From Epidermidibacterium keratini (GTDB lineage: Bacteria; Actinomycetota; Actinomycetes; Mycobacteriales; Antricoccaceae), in the NCBI RefSeq assembly GCF_009834025.1, contig NZ_CP047156.1, positions 2,046,001 through 2,110,000 on the forward strand: a stretch of DNA of 64,000 nucleotides, in the 5' to 3' direction. Positions 16,743 through 24,303 of the stretch are shown here, one piece after another. The notes under the pieces were generated by a model. It made no database searches. It was not told the DNA's origin and saw only the letters and a program-made list of their open reading frames with translations. The first letter of the stretch is position 1, and each line of letters starts with the position of its first letter. A program made the position numbers and the translations under genes.

Positions 16743-17773
16743 GCAACCCTGAAACTTCCGTTACACCGCAGGCAGATCCTGACGTCGTCGCGGCGGTTCG
16801 TGAGCTGTTTCGAGAGCGCAGTACACCCGAGGCGGTCAGTGCCGCCGAGCAAGCCGGGATCGACAGTGGGCTCTGGAGCCAGGTCCGCGAGCTTGGCCTG
16901 CATCTGGTCGGCGTACCCGAGGAGAGCGGTGGCTCGGGCGGCACGTTGCTGGATGCCGTAGCCATCGTGCATGCCGCCGGCGAGTACGCCGCCGCGGTCC
17001 CGGTCGCCGAGTCGATCCACGGCGCGCTGCTACTGGCGGCTGCCGGTGCCGACGTACCCGACGGCACGATCACCGTCGTGCCCGGGCGGGTGGCGATAGG
17101 TGAGGAAGCGCAGCGCGTTCCGTATGGCCGTCATGCCGACCACGTCGTCGGCGTGACCGCTGACGGCGAGGTCGTGCTCTCGCCGGTTGACGTGGTGCGT
17201 GAGGGAGTCGACTCGGCGGGAATGGCCAGCGACACGCTGCGCGTGGGCGGTTCTGTCGTCGGCCGTCTCGATAACTCCGTGGACTACGCCGCGCTGCTGC
17301 GGGCGGCCGCGATGGCCGGAGCTATGGAGGCGACGGCCGAGCTGACCCGTCGCTACACCTCCGAGCGGGAGCAGTTTGGCCGCCCGGTGGGGACTTTTCA
17401 GGCAGTGCAGCAGCACATCGTCACGCTCGCGCAGATGGCCGCGATGTCGACGCTGAATGCCGAACGTGCTGCGATCGCGGCAATGCGTGGCCGCGCATCA
17501 TTTGAGATCGCGGCGGCCAAGCAGGTCATCGACAAGAACGCGACGACCGCTGCGCGCGCCGCTCATCAGGCGCACGGCGCGATCGGCATGACGCAGGAAT
17601 ACCGCCTGCAGCAGCTCACCCGCCGGCTCTACGCCTGGCGCGGCGAATACGGCGACGAGAAGTCACTGTCGCTCGCGATCGGTGCGGCTGTTGCCGAGCA
17701 CGGCGGCGTACACGATGTCGTCACCGGCGGCAGTGAGATCGTTGACGTCAGGTTCGGGACCGGGGAGGTCTGA
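16739..17773 (+). CDS. Acyl-CoA dehydrogenase (second of a pair, divergent subunit)
   Basis: 344 residues from the ATG at 16739 (ATGA overlap with the first subunit). The N-terminal half is weakly conserved and lacks the usual EPDSGSD-type FAD motif; the C-terminal half is typical (YTSEREQFGRPVGTFQAVQQ; AHQAHGAIGMTQEYRLQQ). Such split conservation is known for the small subunits of heterotetrameric actinobacterial dehydrogenases, where FAD sites form at the interface with the partner. It probably works only with the product of 15612-16742. Confidence 0.87.
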   Translation: MSNPETSVTPQADPDVVAAVRELFRERSTPEAVSAAEQAGIDSGLWSQVRELGLHLVGVPEESGGSGGTLLDAVAIVHAAGEYAAAVPVAESIHGALLLAAAGADVPDGTITVVPGRVAIGEEAQRVPYGRHADHVVGVTADGEVVLSPVDVVREGVDSAGMASDTLRVGGSVVGRLDNSVDYAALLRAAAMAGAMEATAELTRRYTSEREQFGRPVGTFQAVQQHIVTLAQMAAMSTLNAERAAIAAMRGRASFEIAAAKQVIDKNATTAARAAHQAHGAIGMTQEYRLQQLTRRLYAWRGEYGDEKSLSLAIGAAVAEHGGVHDVVTGGSEIVDVRFGTGEV

Positions 17774-17777
17774 GTAG

Positions 17778-18542
17778 ATGAGCGATGTAAATGTCAGCCG
17801 TGAGGGCAATGTGACCGTGCTGACGGTCATGCGGCCGCCGCACAACTTCTTTGACCAGGCGCTCGTCGAGGACCTGGCACAGGCCGGATTCGCGGCCGAC
17901 GACGATGCGGATGCCCGCGCGATCGTGCTTCGTTCAGAGGGCAAGAACTTCTGCGCGGGCGCCAACTTCGGCGAGGGCAAGCTCGGCGCCGAACGGGCGG
18001 AGTCGTCCCAGCAGCTCTACCGTGCGGCCGCGCGGCTGTTTGAGGTCAAGACACCGATTGTTGCTGCGGTGCAAGGCGCCGCGGTCGGTGGTGGGCTCGG
18101 ACTGGCCTGCATGGCCGACTTCCGGGTCGCGTCGCCGTCGAGCCGGCTGCATGCCAACTTCGCGCGTCTGGGCTTCCACCAGGGGTTTGGACTGAGCGTC
18201 ACGTTGCCGCGGATCCTCGGTGAGCAGAAGGCCGCCGAGCTGCTGCTGACTGCCGCGCCGGTCAAGGGCGAGCAGGCGCACGCGATCGGTCTGGTCGACC
18301 GGCTCGTCGACGAGGGTCGCGAGTACGACGGCGCGCTGGCGCTTGCACAGCAGATCGCTGCTAACGCGCCGATCGCGGTGCGGTCGATCCGCGAGACACT
18401 GCGCGGTGACCTAGCGCAGCAGGTGCGCGCCGTACTCGAGCGGGAGCTGTCGGAGCAGACCGAGCATTGGCAGACCAGCGACTGTGCCGAAGGTGTCGCG
18501 GCCAACCTCGAGCGCCGCGATCCCACCTTCACCGGCCAGTAG
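17778..18542 (+). CDS. Enoyl-CoA hydratase/isomerase family protein
   Basis: 254 residues, crotonase fold: the first oxyanion-hole block reads RSEGKNFCAGANFGEG, the second VQGAAVGGGLGLACMADFRVAS. The second catalytic Glu of hydratases (E144 in rat) is not clear (NFARLGFHQGFGLSVTLPR), so isomerase or other crotonase chemistry is possible. GGGAGGT lies before the ATG, 4 nt after the dehydrogenase stop; it is the third gene of the beta-oxidation operon and supplies the next step after dehydrogenation. Confidence 0.88.
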   Translation: MSDVNVSREGNVTVLTVMRPPHNFFDQALVEDLAQAGFAADDDADARAIVLRSEGKNFCAGANFGEGKLGAERAESSQQLYRAAARLFEVKTPIVAAVQGAAVGGGLGLACMADFRVASPSSRLHANFARLGFHQGFGLSVTLPRILGEQKAAELLLTAAPVKGEQAHAIGLVDRLVDEGREYDGALALAQQIAANAPIAVRSIRETLRGDLAQQVRAVLERELSEQTEHWQTSDCAEGVAANLERRDPTFTGQ

Positions 18543-18562
18543 CGATTCGGCAGGATGGGGAC

Positions 18563-20344
18563 ATGTTCACCACGAGACCGGAGATCACCGGAACGTTCGG
18601 CACCGTCACCTCCACCCACTGGCTGGCATCCGGGAGCGGCATGGCCGTGCTCGAGCGCGGCGGCAACGCGTTTGACGCCGCCGTTGCGGCAGCTTTCGTG
18701 CTGCAGGTGGTCGAGCCGCACCTGAACGGGCCCGGCGGCGACGTACCGCTGATCTTCTGCAAGCCTGGCGAGGATCCCGTCGTGCTGTGTGGACAGGGTG
18801 TCGCCCCGGCGGGTGCGACGATCGAGCACTACCGTTCGCTGGGTCTCGAGACCGTCCCGGGCACCGGACTGCTTGCTCCGGCGGTGCCGGGATCGGTGCA
18901 CGCGTGGCTCGTCCTGCTGCGCGACCACGGCACGATGCGTCCCCGCGAGGTGCTCGACTACGCGATCGGGTACGCCGCCAACGGCCACCCGGCGCTCGAG
19001 CGAGTGAGCGCCACGATTGCTGGTATGGCTGACTTCTTTGCCGAGCATTGGCCCACGTCGGCGGCCCAGTGGCTGCCCGAGGGGCGCGCGCCGGAGCGCA
19101 ACGAGCTGCTGCGTAACCCCACGTGGGCGCGCACGCTGGAGCGGCTATGCGACGCGGCCGAAGCGGCCGGCGATGACCGCGTCGCGCAGTGCGACGCCTT
19201 CATCGCGGAGTGGACGACAGGGTTTGTCGCCGACGCGATCGCCGAGTTCGTCAAGACACCCGTGCGTGACTCGTCAGGGCGAGACCACGCAGGTGTCATG
19301 ACACGCGAGGACCTCGCGAGCTGGTCACCGACCTACGAGGCACCGGTGAGCCTGGACTGGCGCGGGCTGCGGATCTACAAGTGTGGGCTGTGGACGCAGG
19401 GTCCGGCGCTGCTGCAGCAGCTCGCGCTGCTTGACGGGATGCTGCCCGAGCAGGCCGACGACTGGGACGCGGGCCTCATGCACGCGGCCATCGAGGCGGC
19501 GTCGCTCGCGTTTGCCGATCGCGACGCGTACTACGGCGATAGCGGCGAAGACCGGGCCACCATCGACGAGCTGCTCGATCCGGCGTACACAGAGCAGCGC
19601 CGCACCCTCATCGGCGACGACGCGTCGCATGAGCTGCGACCAGGAAGCCCCGGTGGGCGTACGCCGCGTCTCGCCTCGGCGATCCGGGCACGCGGAGACG
19701 AGGCGGTGCTCGACGGGCTCGGTGAGCCGACGGTCGCCAAGGATGGCAAAACTCGCGGCGATACCTGCCATGTCGACGTCGTCGACCAGTGGGGCAACGT
19801 CGTGTCGGCGACGCCGAGCGGTGGCTGGCTGCAGTCATCGCCGTACATCCCCGAGGTCGGGTTCTGTCTCGGCTCGCGCCTGCAGATGATGTGGGTCGAA
19901 GAGGGGCTGCCGTCGAGCCTGGAGCCGGGGCGCCGTCCGCGCTCGACCCTCTCGCCATCGTTGATGATCGAGCTGGACACGGACGTCACGACCGCGTTTG
20001 GCACCCCTGGCGGCGACCAGCAAGACCAGTGGCAGCTGGTGTTCTTGCTCGCCAACCGCATCCTGGGCCGTGACCTGCAGGCCTCGATCGACGCGCCCAG
20101 CTGGCATGTCGAGAGTCTGGTGTCGTCATTCGAGCCACGCGTCTGGCAGCCGGGCGTCTTTACCGCCGAGTCGCGGATCGACGGCTCGGTCATAAATGCC
20201 CTGCGGGCACGCGGCCACATCGCAAACGAGGCTGGCCCATGGTCGCTGGGCCGCATGAGCGCGGCGAGCTACGAGCCCTCGACCGGGCTGATCCGAGCAG
20301 CGGCCAACCCGCGAGGCATGCAGGGCTACGCCGCCGGCCGCTGA
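18563..20344 (+). CDS. Gamma-glutamyltransferase family protein
   Basis: 593 residues from the ATG at 18563; the frame is open further upstream inside the preceding gene, but MFTTRPEITGTFGTV is the family start. CAGGAT at 18551-18556 is 6 nt before the ATG, so a separate leaderless transcript is possible. N-terminal GGNAFDAAVAAAFVLQVVEPH and GPGGD, and the self-cleavage nucleophile region GDTCHVDVVD (Thr401), followed by SGGWLQSSP, match GGT proteins. No signal peptide is visible, unlike periplasmic GGT. It may be an amide hydrolase/acylase of the Ntn type acting in the same pathway. Confidence 0.87.
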   Translation: MFTTRPEITGTFGTVTSTHWLASGSGMAVLERGGNAFDAAVAAAFVLQVVEPHLNGPGGDVPLIFCKPGEDPVVLCGQGVAPAGATIEHYRSLGLETVPGTGLLAPAVPGSVHAWLVLLRDHGTMRPREVLDYAIGYAANGHPALERVSATIAGMADFFAEHWPTSAAQWLPEGRAPERNELLRNPTWARTLERLCDAAEAAGDDRVAQCDAFIAEWTTGFVADAIAEFVKTPVRDSSGRDHAGVMTREDLASWSPTYEAPVSLDWRGLRIYKCGLWTQGPALLQQLALLDGMLPEQADDWDAGLMHAAIEAASLAFADRDAYYGDSGEDRATIDELLDPAYTEQRRTLIGDDASHELRPGSPGGRTPRLASAIRARGDEAVLDGLGEPTVAKDGKTRGDTCHVDVVDQWGNVVSATPSGGWLQSSPYIPEVGFCLGSRLQMMWVEEGLPSSLEPGRRPRSTLSPSLMIELDTDVTTAFGTPGGDQQDQWQLVFLLANRILGRDLQASIDAPSWHVESLVSSFEPRVWQPGVFTAESRIDGSVINALRARGHIANEAGPWSLGRMSAASYEPSTGLIRAAANPRGMQGYAAGR

Positions 20345-20360
20345 CCGGGCGCGGGGCTCG

Positions 20361-20945
20361 CTACTCGTCGTACTGGTAGAGGTTGTACTCGTCCATGAGG
20401 CCGATGACCTTCGAGGAGTACTCCGGATCCGTGGCATAGCCGGCATTCGCGACCGCGACGGCGAACAACTTCGGATCACCGGTGTGGTCGAACGCGGCCT
20501 TGTAGCGCGACGTACTCGACAGCAGGTAGCCGTAGTCGGCGAAGGAGTCTTCGGGCGAGTCGTAGGTGCGGAACGAGGCGAGCACCTTCTGGCAGCCGGC
20601 GTCATCGCACTCGGTGGTCGGAAGCTCGGTGCATCCGCTGGCGTGCGGGGACTGGCCGTTGCACTTGATGCCGAAGAAGGCGAAGCCCTCTCGCGTCAGC
20701 TTCGAGCTTCCCCAGTCGGACTCGAGGATTGCCTGCGCCATTGCAACGGACGGTGGTACGCCGTACTCGTCCTGGCTGTCCTGGGCCGCTTCGGCTGCGT
20801 AGGCGATGAACTCTTCTTTAGCCGTCGGGATGTCGGCCGGCGACTCGGTATCGCATGAGACGAACCCGATCGTGCTGAACGTGACGATCGCGGCGGCGAT
20901 GGCGAGGGTGCGCCGGCGGCGCATCGCCGTCTTACGGCTGACCAT
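20361..20945 (-). CDS. Exported glucosaminidase (GH73/Bax-like) domain protein
   Basis: About 194 residues. A basic start, hydrophobic segment and cysteine (TLAIAAAIVTFSTIGFVSC) suggest a signal peptide, perhaps a lipoprotein. The catalytic region YGVPPSVAMAQAILESDWG carries the expected Glu, followed by FFGIKCN and YLLSSTSRYKAAF, typical of GH73 peptidoglycan hydrolases. Two pairs of extra Cys (around CTELPTTECDDAGC) may form disulfides. Start is uncertain: 20945 overlaps the adenosine deaminase stop by 14 nt, and 20924 is an alternative. Possible role in wall turnover. Confidence 0.8.
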   Translation of the reverse strand: MVSRKTAMRRRRTLAIAAAIVTFSTIGFVSCDTESPADIPTAKEEFIAYAAEAAQDSQDEYGVPPSVAMAQAILESDWGSSKLTREGFAFFGIKCNGQSPHASGCTELPTTECDDAGCQKVLASFRTYDSPEDSFADYGYLLSSTSRYKAAFDHTGDPKLFAVAVANAGYATDPEYSSKVIGLMDEYNLYQYDE

Positions 20946-21969
20946 CGCGCTCGCCCACGTAGTCATCGATCTGCGCCAGCAGCCGCGTCTTCGTCGCGTC
21001 GGAGGCAAACGAGGCGCAGACGGCCGAGCGAGCGAGGTCGGCGACCCCGGACTCATCGAGACCGAGGAGGTCGGCGGCGACCTCGTACTCGTTGTTCAGC
21101 GTTGTCGCGAACATCGGCGGGTCGTCGCTGTTGATCGTCACCGGCACGCCGGCTTTGACCAACGCCGGCAGCGGATGCTTGTCGATCGAGGCAACGACTC
21201 CGGTGGCGACGTTAGAGGTCGGGCAGACTTCCAGCGTGATGCCCCGCTCGCGCAGCAGGTTCATGAGCTCTGGATCCTCTGCGGAGGCGATCCCGTGCCC
21301 GATGCGTTCGGCGCCGAGCAGCTCGACTGCATCACGGACGGTCTGGGGACCCGTGGACTCGCCGGCGTGCGGCACGCTGTGCAGGCCCGCTGCGCGCGCC
21401 CGATCGAAGTGTGGCTGGAACTGCGCCCGGGGTACGCCGATCTCCGGCCCGCCAAGGCCGAAGCCAATCAGCGACGGCGGACCGTGCTGCAGCGTGATGT
21501 CCAGAGTCTGGTCGGCACCCGCTACGCCGTTCTCGCCGGCGATGTCGAAGATCCACCGCAGTTCGATGCCGAAGTCGCGCTCGGCATCGGTGCGCGCCGC
21601 CTCGATCGCGGCGACGTAATCGCCGGGGTCGATGCCGCGGACGACGGAGGTCTGCGGCGTGCAGGTGAGCTCGGCGTAGCGCACTTGCTGCTGCGCCAGG
21701 TCTTTGGCGACGCCGTAGGTGAGGGACTGGACATCCTGCGGCGTACGGATCAGATCGACGACCGACAGGTACAGCTCGACGAAATGAGCGAAGTCGGTGA
21801 AGACGAAATAGTCGGCGAGCAGCTTCGGATCAGCGGGCACGACACCGGGGTGGCGAGCGGCGAGTTCGGCGACGACCTCGGGGGATGCGGACCCTACGTG
21901 ATGTACGTGCAGTTCAGCCTTGGGCAAGCCAGCGATAAACTCACTGAGCGACGTGCGGGGAACCGTCAT
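20932..21969 (-). CDS. add: Adenosine deaminase
   Basis: 345 residues from the ATG at 21969. Zinc motif HVHHVGSASPEVV (HxH), then HAGEST, the GHGIAS block, EVCPTSNVATGV and NSDDPPMF with the catalytic Asp pair match adenosine/aminodeoxyfutalosine deaminases. It converts (deoxy)adenosine to (deoxy)inosine for purine salvage. CACACT at 21977-21982 (on the minus strand) is 7 nt before the start, suggesting a leaderless mRNA. Futalosine-type deamination remains an alternative because the HVHHVGS loop differs from E. coli Add. Confidence 0.88.
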   Translation of the reverse strand: MTVPRTSLSEFIAGLPKAELHVHHVGSASPEVVAELAARHPGVVPADPKLLADYFVFTDFAHFVELYLSVVDLIRTPQDVQSLTYGVAKDLAQQQVRYAELTCTPQTSVVRGIDPGDYVAAIEAARTDAERDFGIELRWIFDIAGENGVAGADQTLDITLQHGPPSLIGFGLGGPEIGVPRAQFQPHFDRARAAGLHSVPHAGESTGPQTVRDAVELLGAERIGHGIASAEDPELMNLLRERGITLEVCPTSNVATGVVASIDKHPLPALVKAGVPVTINSDDPPMFATTLNNEYEVAADLLGLDESGVADLARSAVCASFASDATKTRLLAQIDDYVGERDGQP

Positions 21970-22138
21970 GACGACCAGTGTGTCCCATTCCGGGCGCTCA
22001 GCGGCGGATGACACCACCGCGGGCACCCGATGACACGAGCACAAACATCGAAATCCACCTGGCGGTGGCAATAAATCGCAGCGTTCACCGGTCGTGAGGT
22101 CGGCGTACACCGCGAAGAAGATCCAAGGTGAAAGCGAC

Positions 22139-23005
22139 ATGACGACGCCCCCGAACAACGGACAGTGGCCGCAGGGCCAGCCCTATGACCCCAACCGGCC
22201 GCAGCAGGGCGGCGAGGTCAACTACAACCCTGATCAGTACGGCGACCAGGGCCAATACGGGCAGGACCAGCAGGGCCAGGGCCAGCAGTACGGCGGATAT
22301 GAGCAGCCCGGCGATCAGTACGGCCAGCAGCAGTACGACCAGTACGGCCAGCCGACTTCGCAGTATGCCCAGGGTGATCAGTACTCCCAGGGTGACCAGT
22401 ACTCCCAGGGCGATCCCTACGCGCAGCAGTACGACGCCTACAACCAGGCCCACGACACCTACCAGCCGCAGCAGCAGCCGTGGCCCTCGCAACAGATGGG
22501 CGGACAGCAGCCGCAAGCTCAGCCCGGCGGGTGGGGCCAGGAGCCGCCGAAGAAGAACAAGACTCCGCTGATCGCCGGCATCGCGATTGCCGTGGTCGGC
22601 GCGATCATCGCGGTCGTGATCCTCGTGGTCAACAGCAACAGCGACGACGACACCTCGGCCGGTGGGTCGACAACGACCTCCGAGCAGTCGCAGTCGTCCG
22701 AGCAGTCGAGCCCAAACGGTGCGACCGGTCTGCCCAGCGATATCCCGGTGCCCTCCGGCGTTCAGCTCGACTCTGCCTACGGCGATGACACCTACGGCTA
22801 CGGCGCGCTTTTCGAAGCTGACGACCCCGAGGCTGCATACGACGACTGGAAGAGCGAGCTCGAAGACGCTGGCTACGACATCACTGATGAGGCCAAGTAC
22901 GGCAGCGGTAGCGACTCGACCTGGTACATCAACGCCGAGAACGACGACTACAAGGTCGACGTCTACTACGCGGCCGGTGGCTCGCTCACGATCACGAAGC
23001 TCTAA
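22139..23005 (+). CDS. Single-pass membrane protein with long Q/Y/G-rich low-complexity N-terminus
   Basis: 288 residues from the ATG at 22139 (AAGGTGAAAG upstream). Residues 5-135 are almost all Gln, Gly, Tyr, Pro and Asp with imperfect repeats of the type GDQYSQ and QYGQ. Residues about 143-165 are one membrane helix after PPKKNK. A Ser/Thr-rich linker is followed by a small extracytoplasmic domain of about 90 residues (DIPVPSGVQLDSAYGDD; YDDWKSELEDAGYDI; YYAAGGSLTITKL). Topology is probably N-in, C-out. The composition resembles prion-like or phase-separating segments. Function unknown. Confidence 0.85.
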   Translation: MTTPPNNGQWPQGQPYDPNRPQQGGEVNYNPDQYGDQGQYGQDQQGQGQQYGGYEQPGDQYGQQQYDQYGQPTSQYAQGDQYSQGDQYSQGDPYAQQYDAYNQAHDTYQPQQQPWPSQQMGGQQPQAQPGGWGQEPPKKNKTPLIAGIAIAVVGAIIAVVILVVNSNSDDDTSAGGSTTTSEQSQSSEQSSPNGATGLPSDIPVPSGVQLDSAYGDDTYGYGALFEADDPEAAYDDWKSELEDAGYDITDEAKYGSGSDSTWYINAENDDYKVDVYYAAGGSLTITKL

Positions 23006-23023
23006 ACACAAGCCGATACTCAG

Positions 23024-23063
23024 GTGAGTGCCCCCTTCGCCGCGCGGCGAAGGGCGCACTCAC
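23024..23063 (+). terminator. Strong stem-loop after the Q/Y/G-rich gene
   Basis: Arms of 19 nt at 23024-23042 and 23045-23063 (GTGAGTGCNCCCTTCGCCG) pair with one mismatch and a 2-nt loop. The stem starts 19 nt after the stop codon and separates this gene from the thiamine riboswitch downstream. No U-tract. Confidence 0.7.
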
Positions 23064-23096
23064 CCAACCGCTCTGCGGACGGTATTGTCATCGGGC

Positions 23097-23188
23097 AACG
23101 ACAGGGGAGCGCCGTACGGCGCTGAGAGTGCGGACCGTCCGCAGACCCTCGAACCTGACCTGGTTAGGACCAGTGGAGGAAGTCGAGC
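23097..23188 (+). promoter_or_regulatory. TPP riboswitch (THI element)
   Basis: The conserved thi-box strings appear in order: GGGGAGC, GCTGAGAGTGCGGA, ACCCTCGAACCTGA, then TGGTTAGGACCAGTGGAGGAA. This is the thiamine pyrophosphate aptamer, and it lies just before the thiamine-type ABC transporter. Downstream, CCCTTC (23190-23195) can pair with GGAGGG (23202-23207), the Shine-Dalgarno of the first gene, across a 6-nt loop, so control is probably at translation initiation. Confidence 0.93.
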
Positions 23189-23213
23189 CCCCTTCATCCG
23201 TGGAGGGACATAC

Positions 23214-24278
23214 ATGTCGCACCGCACCACTCATCGTGTCGCCGTTCTGGGCGTCACCGCGGTCGTCACGTTCGCGCTCAGCGCGTGCGGGATCGACTCG
23301 GTCTCCTCGAGCGACTCAGAGGACACGCTGGTCGTCGTCACCCACGACTCGTGGGCAGCGCCGGACGAGCTGATCGCGCAGTTCGAGAAGGACAGCGGCA
23401 TCACGCTGGACATCCAGACCGGCGGCGATGCCGGCGAGGTGACCAACAAGCTCGTCCTCGGCAAGGACGACCCCATCGGCGACGTCGTCTACGGCATCGA
23501 CAACACCTTCGCCACCCGCGCGATCGACGCCGGCGTACTCGAGCCGTACGCCGCGACACTGCCGCAATCGGCTGCGGCGTACCAGATCGCAGGCGACGGC
23601 AAGGACCAGCTGACGCCGATCGACTACGGCGACGTGTGCATCAACGTCGACAACGCGTGGTTCACCGCCCAAGGCATCACGCCTCCGGTGACGCTGGATG
23701 ACCTGACCAAGCCTGAGTACCAGAACCTGACGGTCGCGCCCGGAGCGGCGACGTCATCGCCGGGGATGGCGTTCTTGCTCGCGACGATCGGCGCCTATGG
23801 CGAAGACGGCTGGCAGGCCTACTGGAGCGCGTTGATGGCCAACGGGCTCAAGCTCGTCAGCGGCTGGTCGGACGCCTACAGCGTCGACTTCTCTGGCGGA
23901 GAAGGCAAAGGCGACCGGCCTATCGTCGTCTCCTACGCGTCGTCGCCGCCGTTCACGATTCCCGAGGGCGGCACTGCACCGACGACGTCCGCCCTGCTGG
24001 ACACCTGCTTCCGACAGGTCGAGTACGCCGGAATCGTCAAGGGAACCGAGAAGTCGGACGCCGCCAAGGAGTTCATCGACTTCCTGGTCTCCAAGGAGTT
24101 TCAGGCCGTCATCCCAGACAACATGTATGTCTATCCGGTCGATGACTCGGTCAGCCTGCCGCAGAGCTGGGCGGAGTATGCCCAGGTCTCGCCCAACCCG
24201 TTCACCGTCGACCCGCAGACGATCGCTGCCAACCGTGACGCATGGTTGAGTGAGTGGTCAGACATCACCTCCGGCTGA
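23214..24278 (+). CDS. thiB: Thiamine ABC transporter substrate-binding lipoprotein
   Basis: 354 residues from the ATG at 23214 (GGAGGG upstream). Signal peptide with lipobox FALSAC; mature protein begins GIDSVSSSDSEDTLVVVTHDSW. Blocks such as IQTGGDAGEVTNKLVLGKDDP, DVVYGIDNTFATRA and PIDYGDVCINVD match the thiamine-binding (TbpA/ThiB) family of type II binding proteins. It binds thiamine or its phosphates outside the membrane and delivers it to the permease that follows. The TPP riboswitch supports thiamine over iron as the substrate. Confidence 0.92.
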   Translation: MSHRTTHRVAVLGVTAVVTFALSACGIDSVSSSDSEDTLVVVTHDSWAAPDELIAQFEKDSGITLDIQTGGDAGEVTNKLVLGKDDPIGDVVYGIDNTFATRAIDAGVLEPYAATLPQSAAAYQIAGDGKDQLTPIDYGDVCINVDNAWFTAQGITPPVTLDDLTKPEYQNLTVAPGAATSSPGMAFLLATIGAYGEDGWQAYWSALMANGLKLVSGWSDAYSVDFSGGEGKGDRPIVVSYASSPPFTIPEGGTAPTTSALLDTCFRQVEYAGIVKGTEKSDAAKEFIDFLVSKEFQAVIPDNMYVYPVDDSVSLPQSWAEYAQVSPNPFTVDPQTIAANRDAWLSEWSDITSG

Positions 24279-24303
24279 CCCGTCCGCATGAAGACGTGAC
24301 CGA

